Of a DNA stretch of 64,000 bases, positions 54,129 through 63,532 are shown one piece after another. The notes under the pieces are model-generated. The model was not told where the DNA came from. It was given only the letters and a program-made list of their open reading frames with translations, and did no database searches. The stretch is taken from positions 1-64,000 of the forward strand of contig NZ_SOSC01000014.1 in assembly GCF_005049285.1 (NCBI RefSeq), written 5' to 3'. Position 1 is the first letter of the stretch; each line of letters begins with the position of its first letter. The DNA is from Halorientalis salina (GTDB lineage Archaea > Halobacteriota > Halobacteria > Halobacteriales > Haloarculaceae). The position numbers and the translations under genes are program-made.

Positions 54129-55166
54129 TCAAGCAGTCGACTCGTTCGTGTGTGTTCGAGCATAGCAATCGAAGACGAGTTTCGCGCCGCCGACGACGAC
54201 GGGGCCGATGAACAGACCGACGGCACCGAACACGACGAGCCCACCGAAGATGCCGATGACGATGATCGCGGAGTTCAACGCGCTGGACCGGCCGATCAAC
54301 GCGGGTCGAAGATACAGATCCGAGACGCTGATGAGCATGCCGTATATGGCTATTGCCACGCCCGCAACCGGTCGCCCGGCTGCGACCAGATAGAGCACAG
54401 CTGGAATCCACACCCCGAACGCACCGACCAGCGGGAGCAACGTCAGCACGAACGTGGCGACTGTGAGAAAGATCACGGCGGGGAGGCCGGCAATCGCCAA
54501 TCCGGCCCCGAGTAGCACCGCCTGAATTACCGCAACGAGAACGTTCCCGACGACTGATGCCCACATGAGCGCATCAAATCCCTCGCGAAGTTCGTCCAGA
54601 ACGTCCCCATCAATCGGCAGGACCCATTGGACCCACGCCACCAGTTTCGCTCCGTCGCGCAATAGGGCGAACAGGACGAACAGAGTGATCGTCAGTCCGA
54701 TGAACAGCCCTGGCAAACTGCCGACGAAATCGAATACGCTCGACGTGACCGTCTGGAGGGCACTGGCAATCCGGCCCTGATTCGACCCGTACAGAGCGGT
54801 GAGATCGACGGCGTAGCCGGCAGTTTCGATGAGGTTCTCGATCGATGCGACGTCGAGTTGACCGCTCCTGACGGCCCGCTCGAGCATCAGTGACTGTCGG
54901 ACGGCGACTAGTACGACGAAAATGAGGGGGATCAGGACGAGGAGTAACATCCCCACGACGGTGGCAAGTGCCGCGAGCGTGGGTCTGAGATACTGTTCGG
55001 CCCGGTGCTGGACAGGGAGAGAGATGTATGCGAGAACCACACCGAACAGGACGAACTGGAGATACGGCAGGAAAACGAAAAGTGCGAGAAGGCCGGCCAA
55101 CAGTGCGAGCGCGGTCAGTCCGGACTGCCCAACGAAGCTCGTCGGCGGTTCGGGCCTACTTGCCAT
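54129..55166 (-). CDS. AI-2E family transporter
   Basis: This 345-residue membrane protein has about eight hydrophobic segments, the family layout of a paired N-terminal helix set, a soluble loop (about 95-140) and a glycine-rich C-terminal half (WIPAVLYLVAAGRPVAG then IGIFGGLVVFGAVGLFIGPV). Members include exporters of quorum signals and Na+/H+ antiporters, so the substrate is open. The ATG at 55166 is used; the frame extends to 55196. Confidence 0.88.
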   Translation of the reverse strand: MASRPEPPTSFVGQSGLTALALLAGLLALFVFLPYLQFVLFGVVLAYISLPVQHRAEQYLRPTLAALATVVGMLLLVLIPLIFVVLVAVRQSLMLERAVRSGQLDVASIENLIETAGYAVDLTALYGSNQGRIASALQTVTSSVFDFVGSLPGLFIGLTITLFVLFALLRDGAKLVAWVQWVLPIDGDVLDELREGFDALMWASVVGNVLVAVIQAVLLGAGLAIAGLPAVIFLTVATFVLTLLPLVGAFGVWIPAVLYLVAAGRPVAGVAIAIYGMLISVSDLYLRPALIGRSSALNSAIIVIGIFGGLVVFGAVGLFIGPVVVGGAKLVFDCYARTHTNESTA

Positions 55167-55389
55167 CGTCTCACAACACGTGACCATATGTTTCAATCAT
55201 CAGCATTTTGATCAGAGAATACGTGTTGATAAACCGGGTGAAAGTGGTAGGAGAGCTGATCTGGCATGTCGTGCTGGGTAGATACGAAAGGTCGCGGATA
55301 GAGAGAAGACGGGCACACCAGGACAAATACGTCATCTGCTAGTGACTAGCTGACACATAATAATATGCCCAGTGCCAGCATATACGGCC

Positions 55390-55599
55390 ATGATCTCTCT
55401 ACGAGCTCTCGTCGTTAACGCGGTCGTCGGCCTGATTGCCCTGATCATCGCGAACGCCGTCGGTCTGGGCGTCCAGATCTCACTCATCACACTGCTGGTG
55501 TGTGCTGTTTTCGGGGTCCCCGGGGCGATCCTGGTGATACTGCTCGCAGTGTTTGATATCGCCTTCGTGGCCGCGGTCGTTCCGGCGCTCCTCGGTTGA
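55390..55599 (+). CDS. BofA-like small membrane protein
   Basis: This 69-residue, two-helix protein has LVVNAVVGLIALIIANAVGLG at its front and a VFGVPGAILVILLAVFD second helix, the layout of the pro-sigmaK processing inhibitor BofA family. BofA in Bacillus inhibits a membrane protease; the archaeal role is unknown. The ATG is at 55390; the frame extends upstream to 55372 without a better start. An AT-rich ATAATAATATG precedes it. Confidence 0.75.
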   Translation: MISLRALVVNAVVGLIALIIANAVGLGVQISLITLLVCAVFGVPGAILVILLAVFDIAFVAAVVPALLG

Positions 55600-55906
55600 G
55601 ACCGGCCCGAAGACGGACACCCGCGCTTGGCGTCGAAACTAGCTGGGGGAATTCTGGGCGTGCTGCACCGACAGTTGAGTTCTCACTCACCCGCCCTGGC
55701 CGCTGTCTGTTGCTGGTGCTTACGGATTACGCCGTATTTTCGATGTGGTCGGACGCTTGCCGGACTGGCGTGGCTATCGGGGGTGGCTGGCTGTTCGGAC
55801 ACTGCTGGCCGGCGGTCGGGTGCACGATCAGAGTTGGACGGGGTGTCAGTGAGTAGCGGATCAAATCTTCTGTGGACCCGTATACACCAGACCGATCCCG
55901 GGGACG

Positions 55907-56737
55907 CTACCCGATATCCAGCCTGGATTCTCGAAGGACAGCGTTGACAGCACCGCCGAGCAGGACAACGATACTGGCGAAGTACAGCCACGTGACGAAC
56001 AGGAGGACGGCACCGATCACTCCGTACGCTGCGTAGCGAGTGGCGTTCCCCGCGTAGATTCGGAACCCGATCTGTAGAAGGACCCACCCGCTAGCGGCGA
56101 CAGCTGCCCCCGGAAACACCCCTCGGATCGACACGTCAACCGGCGGGAGCACGTAGTAGATCGGCAAGAACGCGAGTCCGAGAACGCCGATCAACAGTAG
56201 CGACCCGAGAGCATCAATAAAGGGTATTTCGGGCGGCAGGAGCGAGAGCACGACGCCAACGGCGACGAGCAGTCCGATGGCGCACGTGATGCCGACCACC
56301 ACGACGAAGCCGTTCCGGACCTGTTCGAGCAGCGATGTGTCCGCGTCGTCGAGGTACAACTCGTCGAACGCATGGTCGAGGCCGCGGAAGAGTTTCAGAG
56401 CACTCCAGACCAACCCGAGGAATCCGACGACGGACGCAGCCCCTCGGCCGGAGGTCTCTGTGAGCGCCTGCGTCACACTGTCCTGGCCCGCTGAGGAGAG
56501 TTGCTGGCTGAACGTGGCCGTCACGCGGCTCACCAGTGCGTCGCCACCGACGAACGAGGCGACCGCCACAGCGAGCAGTATCAGCGGGATGATCGAGACG
56601 AAGGCGTAGAAAGCGAGCGCGGCCGCCAGATACGTGAGATTGCGGTCCACTGCGAGCGCGAAGACGCCACGGATGGTCGAGCCAGCACTCTCCAGGGGAG
56701 CGGGAACGTACCGGCGAATCGTGGTATCACTGCTCAT
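55907..56737 (-). CDS. YihY/BrkB family membrane protein
   Basis: This 276-residue membrane protein has six hydrophobic segments. LTYLAAALAFYAFVSIIPLI near residue 33 and the C-terminal half GAAVAASGWVLLQIGFRIYAG and YGVIGAVLLFVTWLYFASIV match the YihY/BrkB (formerly RNase BN) family. Proposed roles include transporters or channels; the function is unsettled. It is monocistronic, and the lipoprotein gene to its right runs in the same direction. Confidence 0.87.
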   Translation of the reverse strand: MSSDTTIRRYVPAPLESAGSTIRGVFALAVDRNLTYLAAALAFYAFVSIIPLILLAVAVASFVGGDALVSRVTATFSQQLSSAGQDSVTQALTETSGRGAASVVGFLGLVWSALKLFRGLDHAFDELYLDDADTSLLEQVRNGFVVVVGITCAIGLLVAVGVVLSLLPPEIPFIDALGSLLLIGVLGLAFLPIYYVLPPVDVSIRGVFPGAAVAASGWVLLQIGFRIYAGNATRYAAYGVIGAVLLFVTWLYFASIVVLLGGAVNAVLRESRLDIG

Positions 56738-56843
56738 CGTATTTTTCGCATACAGAGACCCAGCGCTCCCGGCGGTTAATTATGCGATTCGTAACATCGC
56801 CGGATGGCAAGCCCCGGCAGGGCAGGCCGCCGATATGTCGGCA

Positions 56844-57449
56844 TCACTCGGGATTGTACTTGACCGTGCCCGTCCAGACGCCGTAGATGTCGTCCCACTG
56901 GCTGTCCTCATCGAAGAGGCGCACTTTGATGTCCAGTTCGCCGCGCTCGAACTGCTCGAGTCCCCGTTTCTCCATCCGGATGGAGAACGTTCCATTCTCT
57001 CGCATCTGGAGGTTGTCCATCCGCGCGAATCGTTGCTCATTGACGTAGACAATGAAGTATGGCTCGCCCTCGACATCGCCGTGGCTCGCGGGGTCGACGT
57101 TCTCCATCCGAGTGTCCGCGGTCACCTGGAGGTCGAAGTTCGCGTAGCCCTCGCCGTTCCGGCGCGGTTCCGTGTTCACGAACTGGACATCGGGGACCCG
57201 CCCTGGTTCGATCTTGTTTTCGAGGTGTCGGTTCGGAGGTCTCGGTTGACTCCACGCCGGGTACGCGGTCGAAGTCTGGTCCGGTGCTTGCGTCGACATA
57301 TCCGATTGTCCCGAAGGGGTCGTTGGTATGGCTGTCCGATCCGGCATGTCCGTCGACGTCGACGAATCTCCTGCCGAGATCAGACTTGCACAGCCCGCAG
57401 ACAACACAACGATCACCAGCACCAGGATCGCCAGGGGATGGCTCTTCAT
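56844..57449 (-). CDS. hypothetical lipoprotein
   Basis: This 201-residue protein has an N-terminal hydrophobic stretch and a lipobox ending in Cys20 (VVLSAGC), giving an exported lipid-anchored product. A Ser/Thr/Pro-rich linker (about 25-75) is followed by a globular acidic domain (about 80-201, ending WDDIYGVWTGTVKYNPE), possibly a beta-sandwich. The family was not recognised. The ATG at 57449 is used because it places the signal at the N-terminus. Confidence 0.65.
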   Translation of the reverse strand: MKSHPLAILVLVIVVLSAGCASLISAGDSSTSTDMPDRTAIPTTPSGQSDMSTQAPDQTSTAYPAWSQPRPPNRHLENKIEPGRVPDVQFVNTEPRRNGEGYANFDLQVTADTRMENVDPASHGDVEGEPYFIVYVNEQRFARMDNLQMRENGTFSIRMEKRGLEQFERGELDIKVRLFDEDSQWDDIYGVWTGTVKYNPE

Positions 57450-58064
57450 ACAGGGGTCTTTGCAGGGCACTCGGACTTACTATAGAGCCGATAATTTCGA
57501 CACGAGCGGATAGAGACCCGTTTTCGAGCCAGTGGTTGAACAGGTATTCAGGTACGTGACCTCCTCCCCGTCGTGAACGGAGAGGGATCGAAGATCCCTC
57601 AGGCAGTCGGCCGGAGGCCGACGACGACCGGGCTTCCCGTACCACAGCGTTGGAAGATTTGCTGGTTTGCAGACCGGTCGGCATGACCAGTCTCCTGGCG
57701 GGGCCAGACCGTCGTTACTCCTATCCACAGGGGATTCGGAGTTACCGTGCTATGGGAATCCAGCGGCCCGAAGGGGATTCCTTCGAACGTAGATTCACCG
57801 AATCCGATATTATCCGTTTACTCGGGCGGTCAAGCCGCCTCGGCACGTGTCATGCAACGGTCCGGAGAAACATAAATCTCCAGCTTGCACCAACCACGAC
57901 GGTTGTTTCACGGAGCTTACGCGATTCACTCCCGCCGTAAACGGCGCGATTCTTTCGCTGAATCAAGATAGCTTCCCCGTCATACCGTAGTCAGTCCCAT
58001 AAATTGCCTGTCAGTGTGATTTATCTGACCCATAACAAACCGTGCGATGGGACGTATTTGAACC
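57450..58064. other. palindrome-rich intergenic region
   Basis: This region contains the expanded palindrome at 57566-57632. The rest (57660-58064) has weak open frames and no recognised gene. If a tnpB once accompanied the palindrome, its orientation says it would have lain on the minus strand to the right, where nothing recognisable remains. Confidence 0.45.
57566..57632. mobile_element. expanded IS605-end-like palindrome with two nested hairpins
   Basis: CCCCGTCGT (57566-57574) pairs with ACGACCGGG (57624-57632), one mismatch. The 49-nt loop holds GAGGGATC-GAA-GATCCCTC (57582-57600) and GTCGGCC-GGA-GGCCGAC (57606-57622). Flanks GTGACCTCCT and GCTTCCCG are those of haloarchaeal IS605 right ends read in reverse. 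It would fold as a cruciform-like three-way structure. Confidence 0.7.
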
Positions 58065-59276
58065 GTGACGATACGCGAAACATACATACGGGGGCTGAAG
58101 TTCCGGCAGTTTCTCGAAACTGAAGCGGATACCTATGACTCGTACGATATATCACTTCGACGACGGTTGTGGCTGTGGCGGCGCGGGTTCCTCAGTCGGT
58201 CGGATGCGATCTACGACCTCGATGATGGACACCATCGAGCGTACCTGACCGATTTCGAGCGTTTCGTCCGAACGCCGCTGATCAACGGCGAGTGGAACGT
58301 GACGCTCACGAACAAACTCATCTTTCACTGGATGATGGAGCGGTTCGACGCCCAGCAGACGACTGTCTACGGGATGGTTCGGAACGACCGGTACTTGCCC
58401 ATCGACACGGACCAGGGTCCCCAGCGCCAGGTCATGGCTGCGGTCGGAGCCGACGGGCTCACCGGATCGGACACGACAGAGAGTATGCTCGCTCCCGAGG
58501 GACGTCGCAGCAATGGCGGGACACCCGAACAGAACGGGGATGCGCCTGCGAAGTCCCAGCCCGGCGCTCCACGGCAGGTTCGCGAGCGTCTCGATGCTGA
58601 CGGTCGCCTCGTCCTGAAATGGATCAAGGGCGGCGGGGGAAACAACGTCTACATCTGTTCGACGATAGACGGGGGCTACCGGGTCAACGATGAACGGCTG
58701 ACGGGAGAGGAGTTCGAGACCCTGGTCGAGGGGCTACAGGAGTACCTCGTCTGTGAGTTCGTCGACCAGAGTCCCTTTTTCTCGGCTGTCTATCCAGACA
58801 CCACGAACACGCTCCGGATTATCACGATGTTCGACGAGACGGCGGGAGCGGCATTCATCCCCATCGCGATCCTCCGTGCCGGAACGGATCGGTCAGTCCC
58901 GGTCGACAATTTCTCGGAGGGTGGTCTCAGCGCGGAGGTCGATATCGAGACCGGGAAGTTGGGGACAGCCCTCCAACTGCGTAACCAGACCGACCTCGTC
59001 GAACACGACGAGCATCCCTTGACGGGGACCCAACTTGCGGGTGTCACGATTCCCGCGTGGACGGAAATCCGCGAGAAGATACTCGCGATTGCGGAGGCGA
59101 ATCAACAACTGCCCTACGTCGGATGGGATGTCGTCCCCACCGACGACGAGGGGAGCTTCAAAATCATCGAGGGGAACCGGTATCCGGGAATGCGGTCCCT
59201 CCAGAGCCATCGGCCCCTGCTCGCCGACGAGCGCGTTCGGTCGTTCTACGAACGCCACGACGTTCTCGATCGATAG
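58065..59276 (+). CDS. sugar-transfer associated ATP-grasp protein
   Basis: This 403-residue soluble protein has an ATP-grasp fold (ligase/kinase-type nucleotide binding) across about 180-400. VLKWIKGGGGNNVYIC is the glycine-rich ATP loop, LVCEFVDQSPFFSAVYPDT and VGWDVVPTDDEGSFKIIEGN supply the metal-binding residues. The family sits in surface-polysaccharide gene sets and probably ligates an amino acid or other carboxylate to a glycan. It starts with GTG. A Gly/Asn/Ser-rich insert (about 135-170) is unusual. It faces the phosphatase-family gene at 60970. Confidence 0.8.
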   Translation: MTIRETYIRGLKFRQFLETEADTYDSYDISLRRRLWLWRRGFLSRSDAIYDLDDGHHRAYLTDFERFVRTPLINGEWNVTLTNKLIFHWMMERFDAQQTTVYGMVRNDRYLPIDTDQGPQRQVMAAVGADGLTGSDTTESMLAPEGRRSNGGTPEQNGDAPAKSQPGAPRQVRERLDADGRLVLKWIKGGGGNNVYICSTIDGGYRVNDERLTGEEFETLVEGLQEYLVCEFVDQSPFFSAVYPDTTNTLRIITMFDETAGAAFIPIAILRAGTDRSVPVDNFSEGGLSAEVDIETGKLGTALQLRNQTDLVEHDEHPLTGTQLAGVTIPAWTEIREKILAIAEANQQLPYVGWDVVPTDDEGSFKIIEGNRYPGMRSLQSHRPLLADERVRSFYERHDVLDR

Positions 59277-59359
59277 TCATGTGCTGACCGCCACGGGTAT
59301 GGTTGCCTGTGGCTGTCTGCTTCTTTTCGAGCGATAAAAGAGAACGTTGTACGCTCGGA

Positions 59360-60970
59360 CTATTCTATGTAGCCGAGTTCGGCCAGGCGCTCTTCGACAT
59401 CCTCGCCGACTTCTGCCCCCTCTTTGGAGACGTGGGAAGGGTAAGATTGGGTACCAATTCCATCGACAACAGGAAGGACTCGGCCGTCCATCGCTTCGTG
59501 GGCCGGGAGACCGAGTGCAGCCATAATCGTCGGTGCTACGTCGAAGAGATGTGCCCCGGTCAGGTCGGCGTCGGTATCGATGCCGTCTCTCGCCGCCACG
59601 AAGATGCCGTCGCGTTTGTGATTCCAGGGTTCCGTGGACTCGCCGAAGTACGCATCGGCCGGCTCGGCCGACAGGAAGTGCTGGAAATCCTTGGGCACGG
59701 TCACGACGTCGACCGCGTCCTCTGCCCGTGGTCCGTCGTAGTACACTTCCCGCGGTGCGACCGTCTCGAAGACCGGCTCGCCATCGGGTGCGGTGGCCGC
59801 TTCGAGATCGTCGATGAGGTTCTCCCGGACCGCGTCGTAACGTCGCGGCGGGACCACACCGTCCGGTTCGCGGCCCCGGAGATTGATCCGAACGCCGAGT
59901 TCGGTCCGCAGGCGCATGTACGCCGTCGAGTTCTCGAAATCGACCTGTTCGTTACCGGTTCGAGCGACGTTCCGGGGCGCGTGTCGCTTGGCGAACTCGT
60001 CGAGGCCGATCGCTTCGAGGACCGCACCGATTCGCCGGGCTGTGAGGCCAACGGTCGCGGCCGCGGCCGCTGCACGCTCGACCGTGCTCGGTTCCCACGT
60101 TTCGACTTCCTCACCCTCGTGGAGCTGGTCGCGCATGACGTTCCACGTCGGCATTCCTTTGCCACCGTTCGTGGTTTCGACGTAGCCAGCGTCTTCGAGG
60201 AAGGTGTTGACGCGGAACTCGTCTTTCTCGTAGCGGCCCATTCCGTGGTCGCTCGCGATGAAGACGTTGTCGGGGTCGTGTTCGTCGAGGATCTGGCCGA
60301 TCTGGTCGTCGGCCGCCTCGTGGACGGTTTTGACCTTGTCCCAGTCGCCGTCGAACTCGTGGAAGACGGTGTCGGTCTTCTGGAATTCGACGAAGCCGAA
60401 GTCGGGATCGAACCGGTCTGCGAGATACCGGAACGCCTTGCCACGCATTCCGATGAGGCGGCAGTACTCGGCTATTTTCTCCGAGTCTGGGATGCTGGAA
60501 TCCCCTCGGGTGTAGTCGGGATAGACCCGATACTCGCCGATTTCGTCGCGGACGTCGTCCAGAATTCCCTCGGGGTGGGATGGCGGGTCTTCCGGCCCCA
60601 TGAATCCCGGGACGATTGCCCCGTCGATATCGTCCGGTGGATACGTGACGGGGACGTTGACGACGACGCTCGAGAGGTCGTGGTGGTCGAGCAGCGTCCA
60701 GAGTCGATGTGCCTCGACGTCGTCGGCCGTCGAGAGTTCGAAGTCGTAGCCGTCGAATCCGACGAAACTGTAGACGCCGTGTTTGCCCGGGTTCACACCC
60801 GTATACATCGACGGCCAGGCGCTGGGCGTCCACGGCGAAATCTGCGATTCGAGGGGGGCACAGGTGCCCGCCTCCCGAAGTGAATCGATGTTCGGGATAC
60901 ACCCTTCCGCAGACAGTCGATCGAAAACCGAGCCACACCCAGCGTCGATACCGATGAGCAGCGTATTCAT
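59360..60970 (-). CDS. alkaline phosphatase family protein (type I phosphodiesterase)
   Basis: This 536-residue enzyme of the alkaline phosphatase superfamily (phosphodiesterase/nucleotide pyrophosphatase branch) has metal Asp9 (GIDAGCG), the nucleophile region WTPSAWPSMYTG (about 46-57), FQKTDTVFHEFDGDWD near residue 215 and IASDHGMGRY near residue 245. Haloarchaeal members near glycan loci may hydrolyse or transfer phosphoglycerol or sugar phosphates. No signal peptide is seen. It is convergent with the ATP-grasp gene. Confidence 0.85.
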   Translation of the reverse strand: MNTLLIGIDAGCGSVFDRLSAEGCIPNIDSLREAGTCAPLESQISPWTPSAWPSMYTGVNPGKHGVYSFVGFDGYDFELSTADDVEAHRLWTLLDHHDLSSVVVNVPVTYPPDDIDGAIVPGFMGPEDPPSHPEGILDDVRDEIGEYRVYPDYTRGDSSIPDSEKIAEYCRLIGMRGKAFRYLADRFDPDFGFVEFQKTDTVFHEFDGDWDKVKTVHEAADDQIGQILDEHDPDNVFIASDHGMGRYEKDEFRVNTFLEDAGYVETTNGGKGMPTWNVMRDQLHEGEEVETWEPSTVERAAAAAATVGLTARRIGAVLEAIGLDEFAKRHAPRNVARTGNEQVDFENSTAYMRLRTELGVRINLRGREPDGVVPPRRYDAVRENLIDDLEAATAPDGEPVFETVAPREVYYDGPRAEDAVDVVTVPKDFQHFLSAEPADAYFGESTEPWNHKRDGIFVAARDGIDTDADLTGAHLFDVAPTIMAALGLPAHEAMDGRVLPVVDGIGTQSYPSHVSKEGAEVGEDVEERLAELGYIE

Positions 60971-61167
60971 ATTTCAACACTTATCATGATTATTCAATAT
61001 GTGACGTACCCATACTTCGGCCCCCGAATACGTTATTACTCCCTCGCTAAACGCTTTGAAAACGGCCCACAGACGGGTTCAGCCACATCGGCAGAGAACG
61101 GCTCGGGAAACAGGCGGCGCACCCACAGGGAAAATACTATCAAACAGACTGTGATTTTGCGAGGGAA

Positions 61168-63186
61168 CTACTGGGACTCGTCGGCGTCGAGTAACAGTGT
61201 CAGCAACGTTCGCTCGGCGACGCGCAGGTGTCGGTTGAGCGTTGGTTGAGTGATGTCGAGCAGTTCCGCGACCTCCTCGGCAGTGTGTTCCCGTGGCCAC
61301 TCGAAGTAGCCGCTCAGGTAGGCCGTCCGAAGGGCCTGGAGCTGGCGGTCAGTCACGCTCTGCTCGAAGGCGGTCCGGAACCGATGGGTCTCACCCGCCG
61401 ATCGGTCCCGCTGTGAGCGCGACTGCAAGGAGATTCCGGGATAGGTCCGTTCCAGTGTCTCGATGAACTGGCGGACATCGGCATCGACGGGAAGTGTCAC
61501 GAGAACGCGTGTGCTGTCGCTGTCTGCGATGATCTTTCGAAGGGTCGCTCCCTGTTCGACGAGTCGGGTGACCAGCGAAGTCCCCTGAAGAACCACCTTG
61601 AAAAGGACTGATTCGTCCCGGTCTCTCCGTGTGACCGACGAGACAGCCGTTTCGGCTTCGAGTGAGGATTTCACCACACTGGCATCCGCTCCCGACACCA
61701 GCAGGAACGCCAGCAGCGACTCGTCCCGGGGGATAATCCCCTCCAGTTCCACCGTTGTTCCGACAGTCCGGGCCACCCGTCCGAAGAGGTCCGAGCCGAC
61801 AGGGAGTTCGAGGTCGAGGTCGGTGACGGTGTCGGCCATCAGTGCCCGTTTCCGCTCGAAGGCTCCGAGGCCGTGGGCGACTGCATCGCCGACGTCCTCG
61901 AACACCTGCTCCGTGAACTCGTCGAACGCACCGGGAGTCGACGCATACACCGAGAGGACACCGAACAGCCGCTCCTCGTTCAGGAGCGGGACGCTCAGAA
62001 CGGACTCGAAGCCACGAGCGAGAGCGTGCTCGCGCCACGGTTCCTGCCCCTTGTCACCTCCTGCCGAGATATCGTTCTCGACTGTATGGGTGCGCGAGTG
62101 AGCGGTTCTGACTGCTGGCTCGTCGGGTTCGGTGAGCGTCCGACCGATGGCGTCGAGATATCCCCGATCACGACCCGCCTGTCCCAGTGCTTCGAGCCGC
62201 TCCGGGTGGTCTCCCACGGCCCCGATCCAGGCGAACAGGATCCCCTCGGTGTCGGCCAGTTCCTCGCACACACCGCGTTCGAGGCGCTCACGGGTGTCGG
62301 CTCGGGTGATTACCCGCTCGATTCGCAGCAGCATGTCGGTGATGTGGCCGAGCCGTTCGAGCTGGGCCGACTCCGCTTCGAGTTCCCGCTCTCGCTGTTT
62401 CCTGCGAGAGATATCCCGAACGACGCCAACGGAGTAGTGGTCTCCCCGGCAAACGAACCCGCCGATAGACACGCCGATATCGAGGTCACGACCGTCACGG
62501 TGTCGGCCTCGAAGCTCGACGTACTCCCGGTTGAGTGTCAGTTCGTCCGTCTCGACGGCGTCATCGACCGGCGCCAGGTGCCGGTGTGCCTCGTCGTCCG
62601 GCATGAGCCTGGGCAGTGACTCACCGACCACTTCCTCGGGCGTGTATCCGAAAATATCGGCCACGCTCGCGTTCGCATATCGGATGACGCTGTCCGTATC
62701 GACGACGACAATCACATCCGAGACCGCCTCCACGAGCGCCTGGAACTGCGGTTCGCCTGGACCGTGCCACATCCCAGTCGGTTCCAGTGCTCGCTTGACG
62801 CGAGCCCGCAGTACGTCCTCGACTGCAGGGTCGGTCCCGAATCGGACGACCTCCGTCACACCGGCGGCGATAGCGTCACGTTCCTCGACCGCCGACACAT
62901 CTGTGCCGACGAGAACGAACGGCAGGTCCGGGTCCATCTCACGAACCTGTTCGAGGAGTGTGCGCCCAGTCCAGTCTGGGAGGACTGTGGCACTGACGAC
63001 GATGCCCACGTCAGAATCGGCTTCGAGACGCGTCACTGCCTCGGCGGCTGTGTCGACCGGAGAAACGGACAGCTCCTCACCCTCGATCTGTAGCGACGTG
63101 AGAGCCTCTGAAATCCGAGTCGTTCCCCCGACGACGAGAACGGTGACCGGCTGATCTGCTGTTTCGTGTGCGAATCGAAACGACAT
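61168..63186 (-). CDS. Bat-type HTH_10 regulator with degenerate receiver, PAS and GAF
   Basis: This 672-residue regulator has a receiver-like N-terminus (about 13-130), a PAS (about 148-268, YANASVADIFGYTPEEVVG), a GAF (about 285-450), a Bat-type middle domain and HTH_10 (VTDRQLQALRTAYLSGYFE, then ELLDITQPTLNRHLRVAE). The receiver has Ala66 where the phosphorylated Asp should be (IVVSATVLPD), so it cannot be phosphorylated in the usual way. It shares this loss with the protein at 5002, which has Glu. It may sense redox or light through PAS/GAF. Confidence 0.87.
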   Translation of the reverse strand: MSFRFAHETADQPVTVLVVGGTTRISEALTSLQIEGEELSVSPVDTAAEAVTRLEADSDVGIVVSATVLPDWTGRTLLEQVREMDPDLPFVLVGTDVSAVEERDAIAAGVTEVVRFGTDPAVEDVLRARVKRALEPTGMWHGPGEPQFQALVEAVSDVIVVVDTDSVIRYANASVADIFGYTPEEVVGESLPRLMPDDEAHRHLAPVDDAVETDELTLNREYVELRGRHRDGRDLDIGVSIGGFVCRGDHYSVGVVRDISRRKQRERELEAESAQLERLGHITDMLLRIERVITRADTRERLERGVCEELADTEGILFAWIGAVGDHPERLEALGQAGRDRGYLDAIGRTLTEPDEPAVRTAHSRTHTVENDISAGGDKGQEPWREHALARGFESVLSVPLLNEERLFGVLSVYASTPGAFDEFTEQVFEDVGDAVAHGLGAFERKRALMADTVTDLDLELPVGSDLFGRVARTVGTTVELEGIIPRDESLLAFLLVSGADASVVKSSLEAETAVSSVTRRDRDESVLFKVVLQGTSLVTRLVEQGATLRKIIADSDSTRVLVTLPVDADVRQFIETLERTYPGISLQSRSQRDRSAGETHRFRTAFEQSVTDRQLQALRTAYLSGYFEWPREHTAEEVAELLDITQPTLNRHLRVAERTLLTLLLDADESQ

Positions 63187-63532
63187 CCCCGCTCACCGGC
63201 GTCCATCCCCTGGTATGGGGTGTTGCAGGTATTGTGATGTGTTCCCGGGGGTCGGTCCCCTTTGTCCTGTCGTGACCGCGGACCGCTCGACCGACAGTGC
63301 GGACTCCTGGGCTGACAGCTGATCCATCTGGTTGCAGAGCAAACGGCGACCAGCCGGTTTATTAGCAGGTCCGTAGGTCAGCGCTTATCGACCGTCTAAT
63401 AATCCACACAGGCACCGATGCACGGATATACATGCGTCGGCGCTACATTCGAGATATTTTACCTGTGATGACATGGATGGAGAGACTATCGGACGGTTCC
63501 GTCGGTGGACAGGTTGTTGTGGACGAGAGACG
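63187..63532. other. divergent spacer before the final partial gene
   Basis: AT-rich elements GTTTATTAGC (63358-63367) and TCTAATAATCC (63395-63405) are promoter candidates, though both lie over 100 nt from the next ATG. No other coding frame was supported. Confidence 0.4.

Noticed and set aside
59303-60883. 526-codon open frame on the plus strand
   Set aside because: Antisense to the alkaline-phosphatase-family gene, whose metal-site motifs are clear.
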